Below the pieces are notes generated by a model. That model made no database searches. It had not been told where the DNA came from and worked only from the letters and a program-made list of their open reading frames with translations. Shown here one piece after another: positions 45,379 to 54,724 of a DNA stretch of 64,000 nucleotides. Origin of the DNA: Acidobacteriota bacterium. GTDB lineage: Bacteria > Acidobacteriota > Terriglobia > Terriglobales > Acidobacteriaceae. The stretch's first letter is position 1; every line of letters begins with the position of its first letter. The position numbers and the translations under genes are program-made. The DNA lies in the NCBI GenBank assembly GCA_021780075.1, contig JAJXZL010000035.1:1-64000 (forward strand), written 5' to 3'.

Positions 45379-46301
45379 GGGCGCGCCGCCAGCACCGCGT
45401 CAGCAATCCGTGCCGCCTCCACCGCCGCCCGCACGCTGTGCACCCGCACAATCGAGGCTCCTTGCAGAATCGCCGCCACCAGCGCAGCCACGCTGGCCGT
45501 CTCGCGCGCCTCCACCGGCGCATCCTGCCCGCCGTGCAGCGGAGCCAGCGTCCTGCCCAGAAATGACTTGCGCGACAGCCCCGCCAGCAGCGGCCGCCCC
45601 AGCGCCAGCAACTCCGCCTGCCGCGCCAGCAGGGCGTAATTCTCGTCGAGCCGCTTGCCGAATCCATAACCGGGGTCCAGCACAATGGCCTCCGCGCCAA
45701 CTCCCGCGGCGGCTGCCGTGCTCAGGCTGGCTGAGAGCCCCGCACGCACCTCGGCAAGCAGCTCATCCGGCTCAAGCTGCGGCTGCGCGCGCCACTCCTC
45801 GGGTCGCCCGCGCGTGTGCATCAGCACTACCCCGCAGCCAACCTCAGCACACACGGGAGCCAGTCCAAAGTCCCAGAAAAAACCGCTCACGTCGTTGATG
45901 ATTTCCGCGCCCGCCGCCAGAGCCGCCCGCGCCGTCGCCGCCTTGTACGTGTCCACGGAGACAATCGCCTCCGCCCGCGCCTTCAGAATGCCTTCCAGCA
46001 CCGGCAGCAGCCGCGCCTGCTCCTCCTCCGCGCTCACCGCCGGAGCCGCCGACGTGCCCGCCGCTCCGCCCGCCCGCGAGCCTGGCCGCGTGCTCTCCGC
46101 GCCCAGGTCCAGCAGGTCCGCTCCTTCGTCCAGCAGCGCCAGCGCGTGCGCCACAGCCGCAGCCGAGTCAAAAAAAAAACCGCCGTCGCTGAAGGAATCC
46201 GGCGTAATGTTCACCACGCCCATCACCAGCGTGCGCCGTCCCAGTTCCAGCGCGCGCGTGCGCAGCCTCCACGGGCAAATCATGCGAGTCAATGCGGTCA
46301 T
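45375..46301 (-). CDS. folP: Dihydropteroate synthase
   Basis: FolP joins p-aminobenzoate to the pterin for folate. The 308-residue TIM barrel shows 'MGVVNITPDSFSDGG', 'LDLGAESTRPGS', 'IVSVDTYKAATARAAL', 'IINDVSGF', 'VLMHTRGRPEEW', 'VLDPGYGFGK' and 'LAGLSRKSFLG'. An uninterrupted run of ten T (mRNA U) encodes the FFF after DGG at 46170-46179. The 3' end is copied in the EVE relic near 40577-40616. It is convergent with the EVE gene. Confidence 0.95.
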   Translation of the reverse strand: MTALTRMICPWRLRTRALELGRRTLVMGVVNITPDSFSDGGFFFDSAAAVAHALALLDEGADLLDLGAESTRPGSRAGGAAGTSAAPAVSAEEEQARLLPVLEGILKARAEAIVSVDTYKAATARAALAAGAEIINDVSGFFWDFGLAPVCAEVGCGVVLMHTRGRPEEWRAQPQLEPDELLAEVRAGLSASLSTAAAAGVGAEAIVLDPGYGFGKRLDENYALLARQAELLALGRPLLAGLSRKSFLGRTLAPLHGGQDAPVEARETASVAALVAAILQGASIVRVHSVRAAVEAARIADAVLAARP

Positions 46302-46402
46302 CCTGATTCCAGCGTTCCCTGATGAGTTCTACTCGATTCTAAGAGCATGTCGCCCGTCCCACAGCCATTCCACCGGCTTTTGCCTCCTGCTACACTCCGG
46401 GC

Positions 46403-48049
46403 ATGGCGATTTTGCGGCGGATTTCGGCGTTTCTGCTGGCGGCTCTTCTGCTTTCTTCCACGGGCCTCCAAGCCCAGACGCGGCCCACGCGCCCTGCATC
46501 GCACCGCGCCACCAGCGCCGCTCCGGCCAAAGACGCGCTGGCAGACCGCATCAACGCCATCCTGTCTGAGCCGTCGCTCAGCCACGCCGAGTTCGGCATC
46601 AGCGTCATGACCCTTGACGGCAAGGTGCTTTACGGCCTCAATGAGGGCCGCCTGTTCACTCCCGCCTCCAATGCCAAACTCGCCACCACTGCCGCCGCCT
46701 ATGCGCTGCTGCCCGTGGATACGCTCACCTGGACCACCAATGTGGTCGCTGGCGGCGAGGTGGATGCAGCCGGCGTGCTCCACGGCAACCTTGTCCTGCT
46801 CGGTGCCGGCGACCCCACCCTGAGCGCCCGTCAGTATCCCTATGTCGAGCCTTCCGCGGCCACAACCACCGCGCCCGTTCCCGCCGCGCCCACCGAGCCA
46901 AAACCACGCGCCATGCACGTCCTTGACCTGCTTGCCCAGCAGGTTCTGCAGGAAGGCGTCCGCAAAATCGACGGCAACATCGTCGGCGACGACAGTTATT
47001 TTCTCCACGAGCCCTATGGCACAAGCTGGGCATGGGACGACCTGCAGTGGAGTTACGGCGCGCCGGTCTCCGCGCTCACCTTCAACGACAACACCATCGG
47101 CCTCAGCATCCTGCGCGACACCTCCGCGCCCGAGGGCGTCGCCGCCGTCTGGGAGCCCAATCTCGACTACTTCACGCTGGACAACACCATGACCATCGCT
47201 CTCCGGGATGAGGCCGCGCATCCCGGCCTGCAGCGCATGCCCGGCAGCCTGCTGGTGCGCCTCTGGGGCACCGCGCCAGCCGACGGCTTTCATGCCAATC
47301 TCGCCGTCGAGGACCCCGCGGAGTTCACTGCCGCGGCCTTTCAGTTGGCGCTCCTCCAGCGCGGCATCACCGTCACTGGCTCCGCAACCGCTGCGCATCG
47401 TCTTCCCGTCGACACAGGCGACTTCGCCGCCGAGCGCGCCATGCCGCTCAAGCTTGAGCGCCTGGATTTCGGCACCATTGAGGTTCCGCTCAATGGCCGC
47501 CGCGTTCTCGCCCGGCATGTCTCCGTGCCCTTGGCGCAGGACATCAAGGTCACCAACAAGGTCAGCCAGAACCTCCACGCCGAAATGCTGCTGCGCCTGC
47601 TCGGCAAGATCTGCGCAGACGACGGCAGCCTCGCCCAGGGCACACGTGTCGTACGCCAGTTCCTGGTGGACTCAGGCGTGAGCGATGCCGACTTTTTCTT
47701 CTACGACGGCTCGGGCATGAGCATGGATGACCGCATCACGCCGCGCGCCTACGCGCAGTTGCTCGCCTTCGCTTCTCGCCAGGCCTGGGGCGCGGCATGG
47801 CGCGACACCTTCCCCATCGCAGGCGTAGACGGCACGCTGTCACGGCAATTCAAAAACTCGCCGCTCAAGGGCCGTTTGTGGGCCAAGACGGGCACCCTCG
47901 ACGAGACCAACGCGCTCTCCGGCTACCTGACCACCGCCCGCGGCAAGACGCTGGCCTTCTCCATCCTCGTCAACGGCCACCGCCCCGGCAGCGAGGCAGA
48001 GGAGCAGGCAATCGACCGCATCTGCGAGGCCATCGCCGCATCGGAGTAG
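46403..48049 (+). CDS. dacB: D-Ala-D-Ala carboxypeptidase/endopeptidase, PBP4 type
   Basis: A 548-residue exported S13 peptidase of the peptidoglycan-remodelling PBP4 class. A Sec signal peptide ('[19 protein letters not shown]') is followed by '[16 protein letters not shown]' with SxxK, '[14 protein letters not shown]', the second-box region '[17 protein letters not shown]' and KTG in '[12 protein letters not shown]'. In the second box the usual Asn of 'SGLSxxNxxTP' is Asp here. The large insertion of the class C enzymes is present between the first and second boxes. It is divergent from folP. Confidence 0.93.
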   Translation: MAILRRISAFLLAALLLSSTGLQAQTRPTRPASHRATSAAPAKDALADRINAILSEPSLSHAEFGISVMTLDGKVLYGLNEGRLFTPASNAKLATTAAAYALLPVDTLTWTTNVVAGGEVDAAGVLHGNLVLLGAGDPTLSARQYPYVEPSAATTTAPVPAAPTEPKPRAMHVLDLLAQQVLQEGVRKIDGNIVGDDSYFLHEPYGTSWAWDDLQWSYGAPVSALTFNDNTIGLSILRDTSAPEGVAAVWEPNLDYFTLDNTMTIALRDEAAHPGLQRMPGSLLVRLWGTAPADGFHANLAVEDPAEFTAAAFQLALLQRGITVTGSATAAHRLPVDTGDFAAERAMPLKLERLDFGTIEVPLNGRRVLARHVSVPLAQDIKVTNKVSQNLHAEMLLRLLGKICADDGSLAQGTRVVRQFLVDSGVSDADFFFYDGSGMSMDDRITPRAYAQLLAFASRQAWGAAWRDTFPIAGVDGTLSRQFKNSPLKGRLWAKTGTLDETNALSGYLTTARGKTLAFSILVNGHRPGSEAEEQAIDRICEAIAASE

Positions 48050-48175
48050 CAGCAGGAGATTGCAGGACTGACGCGCGCCACCTTGGAACCCCGCGCCGCA
48101 ACCGCGCGTACCCTCTTTGTTCGATTCTGTTCGATTGCATTGCTTGCCATGGCCGCGACCGGCAAGGGAGACCCC

Positions 48176-49738
48176 GTGACATCTGAATCGCCTGCATCCA
48201 CCTCAACTCCATCCTCGCGATGGCTCAACGATGGCCTCGCGCCAGTGGCCGTCCTTGCGCTGGCGCGCGTGGTGCTCTATCTGGTGGCGGCTCCGAACTA
48301 CGGCTACTTCCGCGACGAAATGTACTACCTCGCATGCGGCGAGCATCCGGCCTGGGGATACATGGATCAGCCCCCGCTCATTGCCTGGATCGCCTGGCTG
48401 CTGCAACACACCATCGGCGTCTCGCTCTATGCGCTGCGCCTGCTGCCCATGCTGGCAGACGTGGCCGCCATCTTTCTCACAGCCCTGCTGGCCCGCAAGC
48501 TGGGCGGCGGACGCTGGGCCATGTTTCTTGCGGCGCTGGCTGTGCTGGCTGCTCCCATCAACCTTGGGCTCAGCCATCTGTTCACCATGAACGCCTTTGA
48601 CCCGCTGCTCTGGACGTTGATCGCATGGTGCCTCGCGGATCTGGTGCAGACCGGCGACGAGAAAATCTGGCTCCGCATCGGCGTGCTGGTCGGCATCACC
48701 CTGCTCAACAAGTACGGCGTGCTCTTTCTTGTGCCGGGCCTGCTCGCAGGCGTGCTCTTGTCGCCGCTGCGGCGCAGCCTGGCGCGGCCGTGGTTCTGGG
48801 CCGGCGTTAGCCTTGCCACGGTGATCGCCCTGCCCAATTTTCTGTGGCAGTTGCACTGGAACTTCCCGTTTGTCCAGCTTGTTCATTCCGTGCGCGAGCA
48901 TGGCCGCGACGTGATGCTGGCCCCGCTGCCCTATCTGGGCCAGCAGGCGCAGATGATCGGGTATATCCCCGCGCTGCTGGTCGTTCTCGGCGCATGGTTC
49001 TTTATTTCAGCGCACGGCAGGCGCTACGCGGTGCTGGGCTGGGGATTCGCCAGCGTGCTGGGCCTCATGCTTGTTCTCAAGGGCAAGTTCTACTACGTCG
49101 CCCCGGCATATCCCGTGATGTTTGCCGCCGGCGCGGTCCTCTTTGAGCGCTGGACGCACGGCCGCGGCCTGCGCTGGACGCGGCCCGCCTATGCCGCTGT
49201 CGTGCTCGCCGTGGGAGCCTTGATTGCCCCGACCATCATCCCGGTTCTCTCCATTCCCGCCTACATCGCCTACACGCAGAGGCTCGGAATTCAGCAGCCG
49301 AAATTCGAAAATCAGCCGCAGAGCAGCCTGCCCCAGATCTATGCCGACATGACGGGCTGGGAGCAGCGCGTGAAGCTCGTCGCAGACTACTACCACTCGC
49401 TGCCGCCCGACGTGCAGAAAGTTACGGCCATCGGAGCGCCCAACTACGGCGAGGCAGGCGCCGTGGACCTGTTCGGGCCGAAGTACGGATTGCCCAGGGC
49501 CATCAGCGGCTCCAACAACTATTGGATATGGGGTCCGCGCCAGTACACCGGCGAGAGCATCATCCTCATGGACGAGGACTCGCCGGAAAAATACGCGCGC
49601 AGTTGCAAGTCCTTCACGCTGGTTGCTCGCCCCGTCGATCCCTACGCGCGCCCGGACGAGGACTACCCCATCTACCACTGCGTGGGACTCAGCATCAATC
49701 TCCAGGACATGTGGCCGCGCCTGAAGCCGTGGAAGTAG
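48176..49738 (+). CDS. GT39-family membrane glycosyltransferase (ArnT-like)
   Basis: A 520-residue polytopic protein with about 11-12 transmembrane segments. 'YGYFRDEMYYLACGEHPAWGY' (quoted in part as 'YFRDEMYYLACGEHP') and 'MDQPPLIAW' are the first periplasmic loop with the catalytic acidic residue of the PMT/ArnT group. 'GLGLSHL'-like and 'LNKYGVLFLVPG' segments are typical too. It transfers a sugar from a polyprenyl phosphate to an unknown acceptor. The GTG start has AAGGGAG at the right distance; longer readings at 48149 or 48083 are possible. It follows dacB by 126 bp. Confidence 0.85.
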   Translation: MTSESPASTSTPSSRWLNDGLAPVAVLALARVVLYLVAAPNYGYFRDEMYYLACGEHPAWGYMDQPPLIAWIAWLLQHTIGVSLYALRLLPMLADVAAIFLTALLARKLGGGRWAMFLAALAVLAAPINLGLSHLFTMNAFDPLLWTLIAWCLADLVQTGDEKIWLRIGVLVGITLLNKYGVLFLVPGLLAGVLLSPLRRSLARPWFWAGVSLATVIALPNFLWQLHWNFPFVQLVHSVREHGRDVMLAPLPYLGQQAQMIGYIPALLVVLGAWFFISAHGRRYAVLGWGFASVLGLMLVLKGKFYYVAPAYPVMFAAGAVLFERWTHGRGLRWTRPAYAAVVLAVGALIAPTIIPVLSIPAYIAYTQRLGIQQPKFENQPQSSLPQIYADMTGWEQRVKLVADYYHSLPPDVQKVTAIGAPNYGEAGAVDLFGPKYGLPRAISGSNNYWIWGPRQYTGESIILMDEDSPEKYARSCKSFTLVARPVDPYARPDEDYPIYHCVGLSINLQDMWPRLKPWK

Positions 49739-49810
49739 CCACGCCAGCCGCGTGATGCCGGCCTGGGTTGCTCGCGGTGTCTCTGCGCACGCTGTATCAT
49801 CAGGAAACGA

Positions 49811-50170
49811 ATGCGTATGCGACTTCTACCTGCTTCTGTAGCGGCCCTTCTGTGCGTGGCGGGCCTGGCCGTTTCCGGTTGCCGCAACCTCCCGCCGTCC
49901 AAGCCGTCCTCGCAATGGACGCCCCAGGAAGCGCGAGGAGCCCAGGTCTTTCAGCGGGACTGTGCGCGCTGCCATTACCCCACCACCACCGCGGGCCTGC
50001 ACGGACCGGGTCTCCAGGCGCTCACAAAGCTCCAGTCCATGCCCTCCGGCGCGCCGCCCACGGATGAGCGCATCACAGCCACCATCCTGCGCGGGCACGG
50101 CACCATGCCCGGCACGCAGATGTCGGACGATCAGCTTGCCGATCTGCTGGCTTATCTCCACACCTTATGA
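49811..50170 (+). CDS. Monohaem cytochrome c lipoprotein
   Basis: A 119-residue lipoprotein: the signal ends in 'VSGC' with lipidated Cys24. Haem binding is 'CARCH' at residues 51-55, and Met in 'GHGTMPGTQM' is the likely sixth ligand. 'QLADLLAYLHTL' is the C-terminal helix of class I cytochromes c. It should carry electrons at the outer face of the membrane. Its stop overlaps the next gene as ATGA. Confidence 0.92.
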   Translation: MRMRLLPASVAALLCVAGLAVSGCRNLPPSKPSSQWTPQEARGAQVFQRDCARCHYPTTTAGLHGPGLQALTKLQSMPSGAPPTDERITATILRGHGTMPGTQMSDDQLADLLAYLHTL

Positions 50171-50565
50171 CAGAAGAAGCCCGCAACAATCCCGCCGACT
50201 CCCCGCACAAGCCCGCTGGCGTGGCTCCGCCGCGCCGGGAGTTGCTCCCGCTGCCCGGCCTTGCGGCCATTGGACTCTATCTGCTGGTACTGGCCGGGAT
50301 CATCATTCTCGGCGTTGTCGGCGGGCGTCACTATCCACCGCTTTTTCTTCTTCTTGCCGCCGCTTTTATCACGGCCGCAGCCGGGCTCATTGTCCTGCTC
50401 CGCTGGGCTTGGGCGATGGCGCTCGCCGCGGTCCTGCTGCTCGCCTGCTATAACCTCTGGATCTTCTCCACGCTTCACGTCGCCCCCGCCCTGGTGCAGG
50501 GACTGCTCAACCTCGTGTTCTTCCTCTACTTGATCCGAACCGAAGTCCGGGAAAAGCTGCGCTGA
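50167..50565 (+). CDS. Small membrane protein coupled to cytochrome c
   Basis: A 132-residue protein with four hydrophobic segments after a 28-residue polar N-terminus ('GLAAIGLYLLVLAGIIILGVVG', quoted in part, 'LFLLLAAAFITAAAGLIVLL', 'ALAAVLLLACYNLWIF' and 'LLNLVFFLYLI'). No family recognised. It is translationally coupled to the cytochrome by the ATGA overlap, so a redox-related membrane partner is possible, but that is inference. Confidence 0.75.
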   Translation: MTEEARNNPADSPHKPAGVAPPRRELLPLPGLAAIGLYLLVLAGIIILGVVGGRHYPPLFLLLAAAFITAAAGLIVLLRWAWAMALAAVLLLACYNLWIFSTLHVAPALVQGLLNLVFFLYLIRTEVREKLR

Positions 50566-50620
50566 AGCCAGAGCAAAACTTCTCATGCGCGCTTTACGGG
50601 CGGAGTGATACCCTCTCCGC

Positions 50621-52657
50621 ATGTTTCGAACAGCGCTGCGAACCCTGCCTGCCCTCGGATTGCTGCTTCCGCTTCTCACCCCGGCGATGGCCGCCGATGC
50701 CCCCAAAAAGCGCAGCATCACGCTCGACGACCTGCCCCGCCTGGTGCGCGTCGGCGCTCCCGTCGTCTCCCCTGACGGCCAGTGGGTGGCCTACACCGCC
50801 AGCCAGATCGACACCAAGGAAGACAAGACCCTCACGCATCTCTGGATGGTCAAGTGGGATGGCTCCGCGCAGATCCAGCTTACCTATGGCAAGGAGGGCG
50901 CGTCGCAGCCGCGCTTCAGCCCCGATGGCCGCTACATCAGCTTTCTCTCCTCGCGCCCCGGTCCCGCCAAGGGAGAACAGGTCTGGCTGCTCGACCGCCG
51001 TGGCGGCGAGGCCCAGCAGCTCACCAGCATCACCGATCAGAGCATCGAGAACTACCTCTGGTCGCCCGATTCCAAAAAACTGCTCCTCACGCTGCATCCC
51101 AAGGCCGAGCCCGATGCCGAGGAAGGCAAGCCGCCCGCGCCGCCCAAGCCCATCGTCATTGACCGCTACCACTTCAAGCAGGACATCAAGGGCTACATCC
51201 GCGACGACGACTGGGATGCGCTCTATCTCTATGACATCGCCACAAAGAAGGCCGAGAAGCTGACCACATCGAAGAACGTGGACGAGAAGAATGCGCTCTG
51301 GTCCCCGGATGGCCAGTGGATCGCCTTCGTCAGCAATCACGATGCCGACCCAGACCGCAGTGACAACACGGACGTCTTTGTCGTCGCGCCCAAAGCCGGT
51401 TCCGCGCCGCGCCAGCTCACTACATGGACCGGCCCGGACGGCGGCCGCCTCGCCTGGTCGCCCGATTCAAAGTCCATCGCCTACACGCAGGGCGCTCCGC
51501 TCCCGCTTCTGGAGTACTCGCAGGACAAGCCCGCTGTGGTCACTCTGGATGGCAAGGTCAGTTACCCGGCATCGGCCTTGGACCGCAGCGTCCGCGAGCC
51601 CATTTACTCCACCGACGGCCATCTCAGCTATCTCGTCGCCGATGATCGCAACCAATACCCCGCCGAAGTCGAGTTATCCGGCAGTTCTGACAAGCGCCTG
51701 CTCGCGCAGCAGGGAGCTGTCATGGCGTGGGACACCGCCGCCGGGCACATCGCCGTCCTCTACACCAACGACGAAGCCCCCGGCGAAATCTACGCCTTCG
51801 AGCGCGGTGCGTTGCGCAAGCTCAGCACGCAGAATGACGCGCTCCTTGCCGAGCTCAACCTCGTGCCCACTGAAGGCGTCGAGTTCAAAAGCAAGGACGG
51901 CACCGAGGTCCACGGCCTGCTCACCCGCCCGGCCAGCTTCAAAGCAGCCTCGCCCGTGCCCATGGTGCTCTTCATTCACGGCGGCCCCAATGGGCAGGAC
52001 GAGCACAGCTTCGACTTCCTGCGCCAGTGGCTTGCCACCAAGGGCTACGCCGAACTCAACGTGAACTATCGCGGCAGCTCCGGCCGCGGCCAGGCCTACG
52101 CCAAGGCCATCGCTGGCGATTGGGGCCACTACGAAGTCGAAGACCTGCTTGCAGGCGTTGACAAGGCCGTTGCCCTGGGCGTTGCCGACCCCAACCGCCT
52201 CGCCGTCACTGGCTGGAGCTACGGCGGCATCCTCACGGACTACACCACCGCCAGCACTGACCGCTTCAAGGCCGCCATCAGCGGCGCAGGCGTGGCCAAT
52301 TCGTTGGCGTTCTACGGCGTCGATCAGTACATCCTGCAGTACGACAACGAACTCGGCCAGCCGTGGAAGAACTCGCAGCTCTATCTCAAAATCAGCTATC
52401 CCTTCTTCCAGATCGACAAGCGCATCCACACGCCCATGCTCTTCATGGGCGGCACGTCCGACATGAACGTGCCCCTCATCGGCGGAGAGCAAATGTACCA
52501 GGCGCTCAAGTCACTCAACCGCCCCACGGAGTTGGTTGTCTACCCCGGCCAGTTCCACGGCTTCACGCGGCCAAGTTACATCCGCGACCGCTACGAGCGC
52601 TGGCTTGCCTGGTGGGATAAGTATCTGCAGCCCGCGCCTGCCACCGCCGCAAAGTAA
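50621..52657 (+). CDS. S9-family prolyl oligopeptidase
   Basis: A 678-residue exported serine peptidase. A signal peptide ends near Ala-Met-Ala-Ala. The N-terminal ~400 residues are a WD40/TolB-like propeller ('RFSPDGRYISFLSSR', 'WSPDSKKLLLT', 'WSPDGQWIAFVS'). The catalytic alpha/beta-hydrolase has Ser in 'GWSYGGIL' (about residue 534), Asp in 'GGTSDMNVP' (about 614) and His in 'GQFHGFTR' (about 645). The oxyanion region is 'FIHGGPNGQDEHSF'. It resembles acylaminoacyl peptidase/dipeptidyl peptidases. A strong terminator follows. Confidence 0.93.
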   Translation: MFRTALRTLPALGLLLPLLTPAMAADAPKKRSITLDDLPRLVRVGAPVVSPDGQWVAYTASQIDTKEDKTLTHLWMVKWDGSAQIQLTYGKEGASQPRFSPDGRYISFLSSRPGPAKGEQVWLLDRRGGEAQQLTSITDQSIENYLWSPDSKKLLLTLHPKAEPDAEEGKPPAPPKPIVIDRYHFKQDIKGYIRDDDWDALYLYDIATKKAEKLTTSKNVDEKNALWSPDGQWIAFVSNHDADPDRSDNTDVFVVAPKAGSAPRQLTTWTGPDGGRLAWSPDSKSIAYTQGAPLPLLEYSQDKPAVVTLDGKVSYPASALDRSVREPIYSTDGHLSYLVADDRNQYPAEVELSGSSDKRLLAQQGAVMAWDTAAGHIAVLYTNDEAPGEIYAFERGALRKLSTQNDALLAELNLVPTEGVEFKSKDGTEVHGLLTRPASFKAASPVPMVLFIHGGPNGQDEHSFDFLRQWLATKGYAELNVNYRGSSGRGQAYAKAIAGDWGHYEVEDLLAGVDKAVALGVADPNRLAVTGWSYGGILTDYTTASTDRFKAAISGAGVANSLAFYGVDQYILQYDNELGQPWKNSQLYLKISYPFFQIDKRIHTPMLFMGGTSDMNVPLIGGEQMYQALKSLNRPTELVVYPGQFHGFTRPSYIRDRYERWLAWWDKYLQPAPATAAK

Positions 52658-52679
52658 CTCAACTGCATCGCGCAGATTC

Positions 52680-52717
52680 CTTGAGGGCCTGTCACCTGCA
52701 CAGGCCCTCAAGCTTTT
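52680..52717 (+). terminator. Intrinsic terminator of the S9 peptidase gene
   Basis: CTTGAGGGCCTGT and ACAGGCCCTCAAG form a perfect 13-bp stem with a 7-nt loop, followed by CTTTTC on the plus strand. It overlaps the last codons of the convergent polysaccharide deacetylase gene. Confidence 0.9.
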
Positions 52718-53648
52718 CTGTAGGCTCCGGCTCGAACGGCGGATACGCCAGATGCCGCGCGTTCAGGAACTGGTTCGGCAGCGGCCCGCCTACTGCGGAG
52801 GCTGCATCCGGGTCCAGCGCATAAACTCGGTTGCGCTGCACCTTGGCCAGATCGCGATAACGAAATCCCTGCCTGTCCAGTACGCGGAGCAACTCCGGCA
52901 GCATCAGCGCCGTAAAAGGCGTCTCATGCAGCAGCAGCACGTTGGGAACCTCGTGCCCAAAGGCCGTCAACTGCTCCTCGCGCCCCACGCGAATGAACTC
53001 CGCCGCATTGTCGAGATAGCTCTGCCGTAGCCAGCCAATCGCCGTGTCATCTTTCTTTGCCGCGCAACGGCCGTAGGCGTCATCCCAGTCGTCATCGTTA
53101 AAGTTCAGCGTCACCTGTGCAATGCGATAGTGATGCGCCTTGAGCCATGCGCGCACCGCGCGCCGCTTCTCCAGCGTGTCCCCTTCGTACAGGTAGGGAT
53201 ACCGAAACCAGTGCCAGTCATGCTCCTTCGCAAACTGCGCCAGCACCGGCTCATTGCGCGCAATCTCCTGCTCAAAAGCCGCTGCGGACACATCATTCAG
53301 CGAGGGATGCGACCAGGTGTGATTGCCCAGCAGCATGCCCGCCTCCACCCACGTGCGCAGGGCCTCTTGTTCGTCGGGATCGTCCGCCACATCAACGCCG
53401 TTCACAAAGCCGTAGACGCCTTTCAGATGGTGCGCTAGCAGTTCGCTCGCCAGTGTCGCGGCAATCTGCGCGCGCGTCTGGTTGGGTGGCAATCCGCCGC
53501 CCGCGGGCAGGTCGTCAAAGGTCAGCGCCACCACCGGGTGCCGCGCCAGCCGCACGGGCTTCTGCTTCTTTGTCGACGACTTACCCTCGGCGTGCGCCGC
53601 CAGCCCCGCACACACCAGCAACACCAACACCCATATCCGTCGTTTCAT
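52692..53648 (-). CDS. Polysaccharide deacetylase-family protein
   Basis: A 318-residue exported NodB-fold protein. A Sec signal peptide ends around Ala-His-Ala. 'VALTFDDLPAGGG' is motif 1 with the metal/acid pair, 'NHTWSHPSLNDVS' is motif 2 with two His ligands, 'WFRYPYLYEGDT' is motif 3 and 'VLLLHETPFTALML' is motif 5. It probably deacetylates or cleaves cell-wall or exopolysaccharide sugars. Its stop lies inside the stem of the terminator of the convergent S9 gene. Confidence 0.9.
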   Translation of the reverse strand: MKRRIWVLVLLVCAGLAAHAEGKSSTKKQKPVRLARHPVVALTFDDLPAGGGLPPNQTRAQIAATLASELLAHHLKGVYGFVNGVDVADDPDEQEALRTWVEAGMLLGNHTWSHPSLNDVSAAAFEQEIARNEPVLAQFAKEHDWHWFRYPYLYEGDTLEKRRAVRAWLKAHHYRIAQVTLNFNDDDWDDAYGRCAAKKDDTAIGWLRQSYLDNAAEFIRVGREEQLTAFGHEVPNVLLLHETPFTALMLPELLRVLDRQGFRYRDLAKVQRNRVYALDPDAASAVGGPLPNQFLNARHLAYPPFEPEPTEKLEGLCR

Positions 53649-53741
53649 TCGGAATTGAGACTTTCAGCGCTGGGCTTCGGGCCGACCGCGCATCCTATTG
53701 GACGCAACAGCCCTCAATCCGTTCCCGCTACAATAAGAGCA

Positions 53742-54647
53742 ATGGATCTGGTACAGATTGAGCCCGCCCGCAAAGCCCCCGCCCCCAAGCCGGAGTGGCT
53801 GAAGGCCCGCGCCCCCGTCGGCGAAAACTACCACGACCTCAAGCGCCTCGCCCGCTCCCTCAATCTGCACACCGTCTGCGAGAGCGCCCAGTGCCCCAAC
53901 ATCGGCGAGTGCTGGCACCACAAAACCGCCACCTTCATGATGCTCGGCAACCTGTGCACGCGCCGCTGCGGCTTCTGCGCCGTGCCCAAGGGCCGCCCTG
54001 AGCCCATCGACTTCGACGAGCCCCGCCGCGTGGCTGAGGCCGTTGCCGCGCTCGGCCTGGAGTACGCTGTCATCACCAGCGTCAACCGCGACGACGATCT
54101 CCTCGGCGGAGCCCGCGCCTTCGCCCTTGTCATTGAAGAAATCCGCCGCCAGGCACCCAACTGCCGCGTTGAAGTCCTCATCCCGGACTTTCAGGGCGAC
54201 CGCGACTCTATCCACACCGTCGTTGATGCGCGCCCGGCAGTCCTCAATCACAACACGGAATCGGTCCCGCGCCTCTACCGCGCCGTCCGCTCCGGCGCGC
54301 GCTACGAGCGTTCTCTTGAGCTATTGCGCTACTCCAAGGAGCTAAACCCCAAAGGGGTCACAAAATCCGGCGTCATGGTCGGCCTCGGCGAAGAAACCGC
54401 AGAGTTGCTCCAGGTTTTCCGCGACCTCGCTGCCGTGCATTGCGACATCCTTACCATCGGCCAGTACCTGCGCCCCTCGCGCGACCACCTGCCCATGGCC
54501 CGGCTCTACACGCCGCGCGAGTTTGCCGAGCTCAAGACTGAAGCGCTCAAGATGGGCTTCCGTCACGTCGAGTCCGGCCCGCTCGTCCGCTCCAGCTATC
54601 ACGCACACGAGCAGGCAGCCTCCACCGGCCTCACCGTGCTGGCATAG
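53742..54647 (+). CDS. lipA: Lipoyl synthase
   Basis: LipA inserts sulfur into octanoyl chains on carrier proteins. The 301-residue radical SAM enzyme has the auxiliary cluster 'CESAQCPNIGECW' and the SAM cluster 'CTRRCGFC'; 'YAVITSVNRDDD' and 'TKSGVMVGLGE' are conserved, and the C-terminal 'VESGPLVRSSYHA' carries the Arg-Ser-Ser-Tyr end motif. The start is the Met of 'MDLVQIEP', which agrees with the family. lipB is not in the window; frr is 77 bp downstream. Confidence 0.96.
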   Translation: MDLVQIEPARKAPAPKPEWLKARAPVGENYHDLKRLARSLNLHTVCESAQCPNIGECWHHKTATFMMLGNLCTRRCGFCAVPKGRPEPIDFDEPRRVAEAVAALGLEYAVITSVNRDDDLLGGARAFALVIEEIRRQAPNCRVEVLIPDFQGDRDSIHTVVDARPAVLNHNTESVPRLYRAVRSGARYERSLELLRYSKELNPKGVTKSGVMVGLGEETAELLQVFRDLAAVHCDILTIGQYLRPSRDHLPMARLYTPREFAELKTEALKMGFRHVESGPLVRSSYHAHEQAASTGLTVLA

Positions 54648-54724
54648 CCGTCGCGCCGCTGCTTCCCGCCCGCAAGGTTGTAGAATAGCCGTTGGCAATT
54701 CGCTCTTGAAGAGGACAAAACCTT

